Source of the DNA: Pseudarthrobacter siccitolerans
Lineage (GTDB): Bacteria; Actinomycetota; Actinomycetes; Actinomycetales; Micrococcaceae
DNA length: 64,000 bases
NCBI RefSeq assembly: GCF_030823375.1
Contig: NZ_JAUSXB010000002.1
Span: 7,188-71,187, forward strand
Reading direction: 5' to 3'
Shown: piece after piece, positions 57,162-64,000 of the stretch
How positions within the stretch are numbered: position 1 is the first letter of the stretch
How the letters are laid out: the number at the start of each line of letters is the position of its first letter
Notes under the pieces: generated by a model
The model's input: only the letters and a program-made list of their open reading frames with translations
Told to the model about the DNA's origin: nothing
The model's database searches: none
Position numbers and translations under genes: made by a program

Positions 57162-57300
57162 AAGGACAGCAGCCAAAAAACGTCGTAGACACACCAGGTT
57201 CAGGGGGTCCGGAGCTCTGCGACGGCACGCCCTGAACCCAACAGCCGGCCGCGAAGCGGACGCCCATCAACTGGTTGAAGCGCAGCGGAAACCAGTGCGA
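57162..57300 (+). repeat. R2 repeat copy D beside IS110
   Basis: It matches 58601-58735: CGTCGTAGA (57181-57189), GGTTCAGGGGG (57197-57207), TCTGCGACG (57216-57224), then GCCCTGAACC. A hairpin ACTGGTT (57270-57276) / AACCAGT (57290-57296) follows with loop GAAGCGCAGCGGA. The R1 part found with the other copies is absent, cut off at the IS110 boundary. Confidence 0.7.
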
Positions 57301-57395
57301 GCCCTGCGAGCATGCACTTCCCCCTGGCCTGCCGGGCCGACCCGTCTGCCAGGCTTGCCGCCGCCGGCATTAGGTGTTCCGTGCTATCCCGGGCG

Positions 57396-57475
57396 GGAAC
57401 GGCGGTCCGCCGCCGGCGACCACCAGCCCAGGCCGGCCACCTGCGGCGGACCGCCAGCACTTCTGCAAGTCCTGG
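57396..57475. repeat. Inverted-repeat element shared with 47540-47600
   Basis: GGCGGTCCGCCGCCGG (57402-57417) and GCGGCGGACCGCC (57444-57456), followed by AGCACTTCTGCAAG. Same order as at 47544-47600. Confidence 0.5.
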
Positions 57476-57487
57476 GCCCACAAAGAG

Positions 57488-57523
57488 GAGCACCCACCTA
57501 CTCGCCTGAGTAAGTGGGTGCTC
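57488..57523 (-). terminator. Terminator of the 57541 gene
   Basis: GAGCACCCACCTACTC (57488-57503) pairs with GAGTAAGTGGGTGCTC (57508-57523) with one mismatch and loop GCCT. Confidence 0.75.
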
Positions 57524-57540
57524 TCGGTTGGCTAGGTTGG

Positions 57541-57816
57541 CTAGTTCATCTGTGGCCGGTGCTCAGGGGAGAACAGGACGGCCACGAGCTCGTTGTGCCA
57601 GTCCAGCGCGGCGTACTGGCGGGTCACATCCAGCACTGCCGGGTCAACGCGGGCGTCATTGGTCACGGCCTCAGCCATGCCACGGACGTGCGCGGCGAGG
57701 TCCTGCGCGGCGGCTTCGCTGTAGCAGACAGGGGATTTTTCAAGGAGCCGGGCCAGGGTTTCGAGGAAAACAACGGTCTGTGCGGTGTTTTCGGTGATGC
57801 GGTTGCTGTCTGTCAT
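57541..57816 (-). CDS. Small helical plasmid protein
   Basis: A 91-residue protein, mostly helix: QTVVFLETLARLLEKSPVCY, then SEAAAQDLAAHVRGMAEAVT and YAALDWHNELVAVLFSPEHR. No motif is recognised. It lies downstream of the 57897 gene on the same strand, separated by a terminator. ATG at the complement of 57814-57816; AAGGATCAAGAACC lies before it. Confidence 0.65.
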   Translation of the reverse strand: MTDSNRITENTAQTVVFLETLARLLEKSPVCYSEAAAQDLAAHVRGMAEAVTNDARVDPAVLDVTRQYAALDWHNELVAVLFSPEHRPQMN

Positions 57817-57854
57817 GGTTCTTGATCCTTAGTGAGGCTGAGAAGGGGCCGGGG

Positions 57855-57886
57855 CCCTTGTCGGGCGGATTACCGCCCGGCAAGGG
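57855..57886 (-). terminator. Terminator of the 57897 gene
   Basis: CCCTTGTCGGGCGG (57855-57868) pairs with CCGCCCGGCAAGGG (57873-57886), loop ATTA, one mismatch. Nearly the same stem ends the long ParB gene. Confidence 0.75.
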
Positions 57887-57896
57887 ATTGCGATGG

Positions 57897-58325
57897 TTAA
57901 GCGGCGGGGACGGCGTAAGGCATCCGGTTACGGCTGGGAAGCTCGGCGGCGGCTTCGGGCAAGTCGTCCGGGCCGTGCGCCTGTCCGTTCTTCCAGTAGA
58001 AGAAGGCGTGTTCGGTGATCGCGTCCCACTGCCGGGCCTTGGTCCGGTAGTAGGTGCAGGTCACGTCTCCCTCGCAGTACGTGGCGACGCCGAACAGGTT
58101 GCCGATGCTGTCAGCGGTCCGGGTGGCCGCGACCATGATGTAGGGCCACTGGCCCAAGTCCCAGCCCTCAGACCCCCAGCTGGAGAGCACGGCCCAGCCG
58201 TGCTCTTCGATAAGTTCCATCCAGTCATAGCCGCCGTTCAGGTGGTAATCGCCCAGCACTGTCACGCCGTCGATGGTTTCCCCGGTGTCCTTCAGGATCA
58301 CGGTCTTGGTGGTAACTGCGTTCAT
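57897..58325 (-). CDS. Plasmid protein of unknown function with shared leader
   Basis: A 142-residue protein: MNAVTTKTVILKDTGETIDG, VTVLGDYHLNGGYDWMELIE, then GWDLGQWPYIMVAATRTADS and YCEGDVTCTYYRTKARQWDA. It looks like a compact alpha/beta protein, not a known family. It starts after the leader repeat (copy C) with AAGGAGCAACACCAC, and ends in a ParB-gene-like terminator, so its expression signals match those of the ParB gene. Confidence 0.7.
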   Translation of the reverse strand: MNAVTTKTVILKDTGETIDGVTVLGDYHLNGGYDWMELIEEHGWAVLSSWGSEGWDLGQWPYIMVAATRTADSIGNLFGVATYCEGDVTCTYYRTKARQWDAITEHAFFYWKNGQAHGPDDLPEAAAELPSRNRMPYAVPAA

Positions 58326-58735
58326 GTGGTGTTGCTCCTTTTTGCCCAAGGATTGAGGTGGGTGGGGCGGCTTTGGTGACCGGCCAGCTTCCCCTCTCCC
58401 CCCGTTGTTTTTTGGTTGCTGGCAAGCTTGCTTGCTCGGCGGCCGACGGAGGCCTGTCTACCCGCAGGGCAAGACGCGGAAACTCTTCGGAGGAAATCAG
58501 CGACGCAGGAGCGCCGGAGAAGAATTTCCGGGGCGCAGGCCCCGGGAGGAACGACCGGGGCTAGACGGGGTGGAGCGGACGCCTAGAATCCGCAGGACAG
58601 CAACCAGAAAACGTCGTAGACACACCAGGTTCAGGGGGTCCGGAGCTCTGCGACGGCGCCCCCTGAACCCAACAGCCGGCCGCGCCAGCGGACGCCCATC
58701 AACTGGTTGAAGCGCAGCGGAAACCAGTGTTTGCG
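58326..58735 (-). repeat. Leader repeat copy C (R1) plus R2 block
   Basis: 5' leader of the 57897 gene. R1 is almost the same as copy A over about 270 bp; the hairpin here is CCGGA (58514-58518) / TCCGG (58527-58531). R2: CGTCGTAGA (58612-58620), GGTTCAGGGGG (58628-58638), TCTGCGACG (58647-58655), CCCCCTGAACC (58659-58669), then ACTGGTT (58702-58708) / AACCAGT (58722-58728) with loop GAAGCGCAGCGGA. Confidence 0.75.
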
Positions 58736-58865
58736 GCGGTAAGCTTGTACTGCCCCCGTCACCGACCGTTCCCCCCAGTTGGCCGGTGGCGGCGGGCCTG
58801 AAACTCCACCGCAACCTCCTTGTGTGGGATGCTCGAAGGTGTAAGCAGCAGGATGTTTGCAAAGC

Positions 58866-58899
58866 AGCGGGCCCGCATTCGATGGAATGCGGGCCCGCT
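58866..58899 (+). terminator. Strong rho-independent-type terminator
   Basis: Perfect 15-bp arms AGCGGGCCCGCATTC (58866-58880) and GAATGCGGGCCCGCT (58885-58899), loop GATG, followed by CTTTCTTTC. There is no protein gene upstream on the plus strand, so it may end a non-coding transcript starting in or beyond the R2 block. Confidence 0.8.
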
Positions 58900-59014
58900 C
58901 TTTCTTTCCCGGGGATACCGTCGGCGTTGATACCGTTGAACCGTCTCGCCAGTCGAAGCGGAACTCGGGGGGAGTTCTCCTCCTGGCGGGACATCTATTT
59001 CGAGGGGCAGGGGT

Positions 59015-59314
59015 ATGGGGCTGCGAAGCTTTTTCAAGAGACGCCCGGCAGCAGCCGGCGAAACGGCTGTTTCAACAGCCATCATTGATCCGGCAGCACC
59101 TGAACCGTTAACGCAGGAACATCTGGCGGAGCTGCAGGAAGCCTGGGCGGAGTTCGCCCAGGCAGCTGAGGGAACAGGGTTGACCAGCTTTCACGCCTGT
59201 TCCCGCAACGGCAAGCGCTGGGAAGAAGACCCTGCCACCGTGCGGGCCTTGGCCGCTACGCTCCGCGACATACGCGCCGAAGACACACCACCCGGCACGC
59301 AGCCAGCGAGCTAA
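59015..59314 (+). CDS. Small plasmid protein
   Basis: A 99-residue protein with a basic start (MGLRSFFKRRPAAAGE), then helices (LTQEHLAELQEAWAEFAQAA) and a short Trp/Glu-containing end (GKRWEEDPATVRALAATLRD). It is preceded by GAGGGGCAGGGGT. Family unknown. A hairpin (GGCCGGGC/GCCCGGCC, about 59317-59346) follows. Confidence 0.65.
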   Translation: MGLRSFFKRRPAAAGETAVSTAIIDPAAPEPLTQEHLAELQEAWAEFAQAAEGTGLTSFHACSRNGKRWEEDPATVRALAATLRDIRAEDTPPGTQPAS

Positions 59315-59354
59315 GGGCCGGGCCGCCCTGTCGAGCAGCCCGGCCAGCGCCCGT

Positions 59355-59462
59355 CTAGGTTTCCTGGTCCTTCCGGACCTTGGAGATGGCGCGGTAGGCG
59401 GTGATCGAAGCGCCGAGCGCTGCCAGCGAGAGCACGAAATTCACGATCGTCAGTGGTTCCAT
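59355..59462 (-). CDS. Single-helix membrane peptide, 35 aa
   Basis: MEPLTIVNFVLSLAALGASI followed by TAYRAISKVRKDQET: one membrane helix and a basic/charged tail. ATG at the complement of 59460-59462; GGAAACCC lies before it. A similar layout is seen in the 50-aa peptide 90 bp upstream. Confidence 0.55.
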   Translation of the reverse strand: MEPLTIVNFVLSLAALGASITAYRAISKVRKDQET

Positions 59463-59506
59463 GAGGGTTTCCTTATCGTTGAGTTCAACCTAGGCTAAGA
59501 AGGAGC

Positions 59507-59541
59507 CCGGTGGCCGCAACCCTTGCGGTCACGACCACCGG
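59507..59541. terminator. Cruciform-like hairpin between small membrane genes
   Basis: CCGGTGG (59507-59513) and CCACCGG (59535-59541), with inner arms CCGCAA (59514-59519) and TTGCGG (59523-59528). It lies 10 bp past the stop of the 50-aa gene. Confidence 0.65.
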
Positions 59542-59551
59542 ATTTCAGTAG

Positions 59552-59704
59552 CTACACCTTCCTTGCTTTACGCTTACGCTTCTGAGTGACCGCTCGGGAG
59601 CGTTTGCTCGTTAAGAGCGCGTTCCGCGTGGAAAGCAGAGCGATGACAGCTGTCAGCAGGCTCACGACCGAAGTCGCGAGCTTGATCAGTTCGTCGATGC
59701 TCAT
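59552..59704 (-). CDS. Single-helix membrane peptide with basic tail, 50 aa
   Basis: MSIDELIKLATSVVSLLTAV, IALLSTRNALLTSKRSRAV, then a Lys/Arg-rich tail (TQKRKRKARKV). AAGGAGGTGG at a 6-base spacing before ATG 59704 is one of the best ribosome-binding sites in the window. It may be a membrane-active or signalling peptide. No family match is claimed. Confidence 0.65.
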   Translation of the reverse strand: MSIDELIKLATSVVSLLTAVIALLSTRNALLTSKRSRAVTQKRKRKARKV

Positions 59705-60002
59705 GTAGCCACCTCCTTCCTGCCCCGCCGTGCGAGGCCCCACGGTCGCAGCCGGTCGAGGGTGGGCCGTCAACCCCGAAGAGCGGCCGGGAAGGGCCAC
59801 GAAATAAGGGAGCGCAGCGACCGCGTGGCCCTGGTCGGGCGCGCGGGTTGAGGGGTCGGGCCCCCGGACGGCTACGATCAGTGGCCTTGTACGGAGAAAA
59901 ACCCAGCCACATGTAAGGCAAAAACAAGGCTTTTAGCAGGCCGGAGCGCAGCGCAAGACCGGTTTCTGGGTGGAGCGCAGCGGAACCCAGGGCTTGAGGG
60001 GA
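59705..60002. repeat. Non-coding block with AGCGCAGCG hairpin loops
   Basis: Three hairpins show AGCGCAGCG in their loops: GGGCCACG (59794-59801) / CGTGGCCC (59824-59831), CCGG (59941-59944) / CCGG (59959-59962), and CTGGGT (59966-59971) / ACCCAG (59985-59990, loop GGAGCGCAGCGGA). The stems differ while the loop core is the same. Confidence 0.6.
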
Positions 60003-60074
60003 CGGGTTATGCCCACTGGCGGACAGGTGGAGCCCTCCGCACAGCTCAAAGCTGTCCCCATTGGGTATAACCCG
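60003..60074. repeat. Nested inverted repeat, possible origin or oriT-like site
   Basis: Outer arms CGGGTTATGCCCA (60003-60015) and TGGGTATAACCCG (60062-60074) pair at 12 of 13 positions. Inner arms GGACAG (60021-60026) and CTGTCC (60052-60057) are perfect. It lies 48 bp upstream of the LexA box. Confidence 0.5.
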
Positions 60075-60121
60075 GACCTCTTTGGCGACCTCTGACAGAC
60101 CTAGCGCGTATGATTACCTAA

Positions 60122-60137
60122 TCGAACATATATTCGA
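60122..60137 (+). promoter_or_regulatory. LexA (SOS) box
   Basis: TCGAACATATATTCGA matches the actinobacterial SOS box TCGAAC-N4-GTTCGA at 11 of 12 fixed positions. It lies 13 bp before the umuD-like start, so the operon should be induced by DNA damage. Confidence 0.85.
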
Positions 60138-60150
60138 ATAAAGGTGTGTT

Positions 60151-60582
60151 GTGGGCGTTATTGTCGGTCCCCGTGTGATAGATGCGGGCGTTTCGTTGTT
60201 GTCGGTGCTGGTCTCTCCGGTGCCGGTAGCGGCAGGGTTCCCGTCGCCGGCACAGGACTACTTTGATGGCCGGCTCGACCTGAACGCGCACCTGATCAAG
60301 GACGTCACGAGCACCTACGTCGTGCGGGTGTCCGGGGAGTCCATGGAGGGCGCCGGGATCAGCGACGGGGACGAGCTGATCGTGAACCGGGCGCTGGAAC
60401 CGCACGACGGGTGCGTGGTTGTCGCGGTCCTGGACGGGGAGCTGACAATCAAGCGGCTGCGGATCACCCCGACAGGGGTGGTGCTGCAGGCGGAGAACCC
60501 GGCCTACCCGGACATTGAAGTGCCGGCCCTGTCCGACCTGACTATTTGGGGCGTCGCAACCCGATGCCTCCACCACGTTTAG
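60151..60582 (+). CDS. umuD: UmuD-like translesion accessory peptidase
   Basis: A 143-residue LexA/UmuD-family S24 peptidase. Catalytic Ser64 is in VSGESMEGAGI and Lys101 in LTIKRLRI. The self-cleavage bond is probably Ala28-Gly29 (in VAAGFPSP). The protein lacks a DNA-binding domain, as expected for UmuD. GTG 60151 follows AAAGGTG. It is the first gene of an SOS operon with umuC. After RecA-aided cleavage it should activate the partner polymerase. Confidence 0.9.
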   Translation: MGVIVGPRVIDAGVSLLSVLVSPVPVAAGFPSPAQDYFDGRLDLNAHLIKDVTSTYVVRVSGESMEGAGISDGDELIVNRALEPHDGCVVVAVLDGELTIKRLRITPTGVVLQAENPAYPDIEVPALSDLTIWGVATRCLHHV

Positions 60583-60591
60583 GACCGGGCA

Positions 60592-61890
60592 ATGTCTAAG
60601 CCGGCGTTGATGCGGCACATGCCCCAGATCGCGCACGTGGACGTGAACTGCTTCTACGCCTCCGCGGAGCGGGCGTTTGACCCTTCCCTGGAAGGCAAAC
60701 CCGTGATCGTGCTGTCCAACAACGATGGGTGCGCGGTCACCCGCTCCCCCGAGGCCAAAGCCCTGGGCATCGCCATGGGTGAGCCGTGGTTTAAGCTCGC
60801 CCCGCGGGCGAAGGAATGGGGCCTGGTCGCGCTGTCCAGCAACTACGAGCTGTACGGGGACATCAGTGCCCGGGTGATGGAGTTGTTGGGCCGGTATTCG
60901 GCCTGGCTGGAGGTCTACAGCATCGACGAGGCATTCCTCGGCGTCAAAGGCACCCCGGCCGAGCTGGCGGCGATGGGCCGGTCCATGAAGGCCGCGGTCC
61001 GGCGGAACGTTGGCGTTCCGGTCTGTGTGGGCATCGGGCCGACGAAGACGTTGGCGAAGCTGGCCAACAAGTGGGCGAAGAACAACAAGGCCTTTGCCGG
61101 GGTATGCCACTGGGACTCCGTCCCCGCACCGGAGCGGGTGGCGTTGCTGGGCCGGCTGTCCGTGGAGGAGGTGTGGGGCATCGCCGGACGGCTGACCAGG
61201 CGCCTGAACGTGATGGGGATCTTCACCATCGCCGATCTGGTCCGGGCCGACCCGGTCGCGATCCGGGACAAGTTCTCGGTCGTGATGATGCGTACCGTCC
61301 TGGAACTGCAGGGCACACCCTGCATCCCCATGGAGGAAGAACGGATTGGGAGGGATCAGCTGATCTTCTCCCGCTCGTTCGCCAAACCCATCACCACCGC
61401 GGCCGGCATCCGGCAGGTCATGAGTGTGTACGGGCAGCAGGCTTCGGCGCGGCTGGCCAAACACGGGCTGCAGGCCAAGGTCCTGACCGCGTTCGCCGGA
61501 ACCTCGCACTTCAACCCCAAAGACACCTCTTACCCCTCCGTCTGCATCCCGTTACCCATGCCGACCGCTGACCCGGTGATCCTGACCAAAGCCGGCCACG
61601 CCCTCCTGCCCCGGATTGTTGAGGGCGTCCGGTACGCCAGGGCCGGGATCATGGTCACCGACCTGCGCCCCACCGGGAACCAGGCACCGCTGTCACTGTT
61701 CGAAAACCCGCACGAGGAACACCACATCGGAACCCTGCTGGAGGACGTCACCAGACGGTACGGCCGCGGGTCCATCGGCCTGGGCCACGGCGGGATCCGG
61801 GGCGGGCCGGACTGGACCATGAAACGCGACATGCTCTCCCCCAGATACACCACCCACTGGGACGAACTCCCCCTCGTCAAAGCCGCCTAA
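60592..61890 (+). CDS. umuC: UmuC-like Y-family DNA polymerase
   Basis: A 432-residue Y-family polymerase. HVDVNCFYASAERAF near 15 holds the first metal Asp; SNNDGCAVTRSPEAKALGIA follows; YSIDEAFLGV near 107 holds the catalytic Asp-Glu. GVPVCVGIGPTKTLAKLANK is the helix-hairpin region. The C-terminal little-finger domain ends with RWDELP-like HWDELPLVKA. Start ATG 60592 lies 9 bp after umuD. It should copy across DNA lesions. Confidence 0.95.
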   Translation: MSKPALMRHMPQIAHVDVNCFYASAERAFDPSLEGKPVIVLSNNDGCAVTRSPEAKALGIAMGEPWFKLAPRAKEWGLVALSSNYELYGDISARVMELLGRYSAWLEVYSIDEAFLGVKGTPAELAAMGRSMKAAVRRNVGVPVCVGIGPTKTLAKLANKWAKNNKAFAGVCHWDSVPAPERVALLGRLSVEEVWGIAGRLTRRLNVMGIFTIADLVRADPVAIRDKFSVVMMRTVLELQGTPCIPMEEERIGRDQLIFSRSFAKPITTAAGIRQVMSVYGQQASARLAKHGLQAKVLTAFAGTSHFNPKDTSYPSVCIPLPMPTADPVILTKAGHALLPRIVEGVRYARAGIMVTDLRPTGNQAPLSLFENPHEEHHIGTLLEDVTRRYGRGSIGLGHGGIRGGPDWTMKRDMLSPRYTTHWDELPLVKAA

Positions 61891-61928
61891 CCACCACACC
61901 CCAGCACCACCAGAAAGAATCACCTGCG

Positions 61929-62243
61929 ATGACCGTCACCACTGAAGCCCCCACCCTCAACACCCCTGTGGACGTCCGGTTCACCAAGGCCGGCACTCCC
62001 CTGGCCGTCCGCTACGACGGACGCATCTGGGCCGTCACCGAAGAACCCGTCCACTGGTTCACCAGGGACTCATGGTGGGAAACACGCCAAAGCGTGCCCG
62101 TAGGCGTCGGGAACGTCGTGGACGTCGAACACTGGCGTGTTCAGGTTCGTCTCGGGCCGTCAATATCGGACTTGCGGACGTTCGAACTGCGGCGCGAGCC
62201 GCTGTCAGAGCAGTGGCTACTGGAGTCCATCACTGACAATTGA
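61929..62243 (+). CDS. DUF6504-family protein
   Basis: A 104-residue protein with a beta-rich layout: DVRFTKAGTPLAVRYDGRIW, AVTEEPVHWFTRDSWWE, then WRVQVRL and FELRREPLSEQWLLESITD. Its Trp pattern (R-x-W-x-V, W-x-x-x-x-W-W) is that of DUF6504 proteins, which sit next to Y-family polymerases in actinobacteria, as here. A translesion-synthesis accessory role is inferred. It lies 38 bp after umuC. Confidence 0.8.
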   Translation: MTVTTEAPTLNTPVDVRFTKAGTPLAVRYDGRIWAVTEEPVHWFTRDSWWETRQSVPVGVGNVVDVEHWRVQVRLGPSISDLRTFELRREPLSEQWLLESITDN

Positions 62244-62472
62244 GACTGACCCCGCACGGCAAATGAACTAGGCGTCCCGAGCCTGGGCAACTCAAGGAAG
62301 TATCCTTGCACAGGGCAACTGGGGCTTTAGAAGAGATTGCCTTGAGGTGGGAGTGTCAACCTGGCTAGGTTCGACGCTTTTGCCATTTGCGGCGCTTACA
62401 CGATGTTCCAAGCCCACTACTAGGTCGCAGAATAAACCAACATGTGATGAAAAATGAAGGGTCGTTGTAGCG

Positions 62473-64000
62473 GTGGACGCAGGTAAAGTTCAAGAGGCTT
62501 TTAGCCTCATCGAGGGCAAGCGTCGCCGCTGGCAGAACGAAGAAGAGGTCCGGCTCGCATGGATACGTGCCCTGGAAAACGCTCTCGGGAAAGACCTGGA
62601 CGCCGAACGGAAACGCGAGGACTCCAGCTACAACAACGTAGTCATCGAATTCAAGGCACCTGGCCTATTTCAGGGCAGCAAAGACAGCGCCAAATTCATT
62701 GAAGCAACGGAGCAACGACTCCTCCCCTACATCACCAGAAAGTCTGCCCTCTCCGGGCTGCCAACGGATGACTACATTGGTATCGCCATCGATGGGGAAC
62801 ACATCTGCTTTGCCACAGTAAGCGATGGACAGGTCGCCACTGAGCACCTGGTCCCCTTCTCGTTTTACGCAGTAGAACTGGTCATGGCCGCGCTACAGGC
62901 AGATCTGCGTCGGCCGGTAACCGCCGATAACCTGCTGGACGACTTCGGCCACAAGTCCGATCACGCACGCACCTTCATGCAAGCCATGGCCGACAGCTTG
63001 GCGGAGCGCCTCCGGAACGAGGAGAACTCCAAAATAAAGATGCTCTATGAGGAGTGGAAAACTCTCTACGGACAGGTAGCGGACATGTCCCGGCTGCAAG
63101 TCGAAGCGGTTACCCGCGAACTCGGCTTCTCCTGGTCCGGCAAGTTGGCTGACAACATCTCAGCAAGACTCTTCGTCATTCACACTTACAACTCCTTCCT
63201 GGTCAAGCTGCTGGCCGCCGAGATCGTTTCCGGGCACAATCTTTCCTCTATCGAACACCCAGCTCAGGAAATGGCAGCCCTCCTTGATGACGACAAGCTC
63301 ATCAAGGCGCTCGATGAAAACATCGAAAAATCCGGGATTTTCCTTCAAGCAGGAATCCGCGGCTTCGTAGAAGAAGTCATCTTCAGCTGGTACCTAGATG
63401 TCCTTAAGGATCCCTCGTACGAGGGCAACCTCGCCCACTCAATTAGAAGTATCCTGGCGACGCTCTCTCTCTACCGGACAGACCATTTGGAAAGAACACG
63501 GGACGTCCTTCGGGACGTTTACCAGGGGTTGGTACCAGGCAAGCTGCGACAAACGTTGGGCGAGTACTACACACCCGATTGGTTGGTGGACTTCACAATG
63601 GAAGCCGCGGACTTTCCATCCTGGTTGGAAGGCCGAGTTCTGGATCCCACCTGTGGATCAGGCGCATTCCTCATCGCCGCCATCCGGCGCAAGAGGCGGG
63701 AAGCGGAGGCAGCCGGGTGGACGGCCAAGAAAACTCTCGCTCACCTTTGCGACAGCGTCTGGGGCATCGACCTGAATCCGCTGGCCGTCCAGATTTCAAG
63801 GGTGAATTTCCTGATCGAAATAGCGGACCTCCTCCGGGAAGCACCCGGGGAATCGTTTGAAGTACCTATTTTGCTGGCGGACGCCATCTACTCGCCGGCG
63901 GCTGATCCTCAGAAGCCGGAAGGCGTTGTTACTTACCAGATTGGAAGCTCGTACGCCGGTCTTCAGATCGAACTCCCGTCAAAGCTTGTCCTGAATAGGC
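62473..64000 (+). CDS. Nuclease-methylase restriction-modification enzyme, 3' end missing
   Basis: 509 codons are visible from GTG 62473; the frame stays open at the window edge. Residues 57-70 show NNVVIEFKAPG, a possible PD-(D/E)xK core. Residues 330-370 and 376-410 carry LRQTLGEYYTPDWLVDFTME and VLDPTCGSGAFLIAAIRRK, the typical entry and SAM motif I of N6-adenine methylases, then VWGIDLNPLAVQISRVNF. NPPY should come after the edge. This layout fits type IIG or a single-chain restriction-modification enzyme, with other methylase families not excluded. GAAGGG lies about 10 bases before the start. Confidence 0.85.
   Translation, partial: MDAGKVQEAFSLIEGKRRRWQNEEEVRLAWIRALENALGKDLDAERKREDSSYNNVVIEFKAPGLFQGSKDSAKFIEATEQRLLPYITRKSALSGLPTDDYIGIAIDGEHICFATVSDGQVATEHLVPFSFYAVELVMAALQADLRRPVTADNLLDDFGHKSDHARTFMQAMADSLAERLRNEENSKIKMLYEEWKTLYGQVADMSRLQVEAVTRELGFSWSGKLADNISARLFVIHTYNSFLVKLLAAEIVSGHNLSSIEHPAQEMAALLDDDKLIKALDENIEKSGIFLQAGIRGFVEEVIFSWYLDVLKDPSYEGNLAHSIRSILATLSLYRTDHLERTRDVLRDVYQGLVPGKLRQTLGEYYTPDWLVDFTMEAADFPSWLEGRVLDPTCGSGAFLIAAIRRKRREAEAAGWTAKKTLAHLCDSVWGIDLNPLAVQISRVNFLIEIADLLREAPGESFEVPILLADAIYSPAADPQKPEGVVTYQIGSSYAGLQIELPSKLVLNR

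Noticed and set aside
55956..57188. Plus-strand frame of 410 codons across the IS110 transposase
   Set aside because: Antisense shadow of the transposase gene; no family features.

Overview
The window is 64 kb of high-GC actinobacterial DNA. Gene content (SCO6880-type transfer genes, DUF6668, DUF4913, a MAB_1171c-family protein, a RepA with an archaeo-eukaryotic primase-like domain) and codon use point to a large conjugative plasmid, or a plasmid-like integrative element, of an Arthrobacter/Pseudarthrobacter-type Micrococcaceae host. That host assignment is inference from protein resemblance; no rRNA or intact tRNA gene was seen.

Left arm (1-12 kb): a glycine-repeat protein cut by the window edge, a beta-flower/collagen-like protein, an SRAP protein, an AbiTii-domain protein, a frameshifted excisionase remnant, a KfrA-like coiled-coil protein, an ATP-dependent DNA ligase, a serine recombinase, and a nuclease/ATPase group (membrane-anchored Mrr-like nuclease, GIY-YIG-like protein, AAA/STAND-like ATPase) that looks like a defence locus. 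Core maintenance (12-24.8 kb): a giant N6-methylase/SNF2-type helicase, a small overlapping partner gene, parB-like/parA, a 9-bp iteron array, the rep gene, an RHH protein, then an ImmA/IrrE protease, a MAB_1171c-type membrane protein, a PAP2-like protein and an XRE repressor. A palindrome of the form ACTGAAAT-N-ATTTCAGT occurs three times and links the helicase operon, the ImmA operon and the repressor.

Transfer (24.8-36.2 kb): one long plus-strand operon with a leader peptide, CHAP cell-wall hydrolase, lipoprotein, ParA-like ATPase, DUF6668 protein, VirB2-, VirB8-, VirB6-, PrgI/SCO6880-, VirB4- and VirD4-like proteins, and a DUF4913 gene split by an in-frame TAG. The 9-bp iterons recur inside the start of the virB4-like gene. 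An apparent insertion (36.25-42.3 kb) carries two membrane proteins and a four-gene operon: excisionase-like HTH, PIN-kinase-zinc-ribbon fusion, VWA protein and PP2C phosphatase. This is the best candidate for an undescribed system.

Mobilisation and right arm (42.5-64 kb): a relaxase operon (mobC, relaxase, accessory protein), an excisionase-like protein, parB and DUF4192 genes sharing a repeated structured 5' leader with a third gene, small membrane proteins, a large secreted repeat protein, an IS110-family element, a LexA-box-controlled umuDC plus DUF6504 operon, and the first 509 codons of a nuclease-methylase restriction-modification enzyme that leaves the window.
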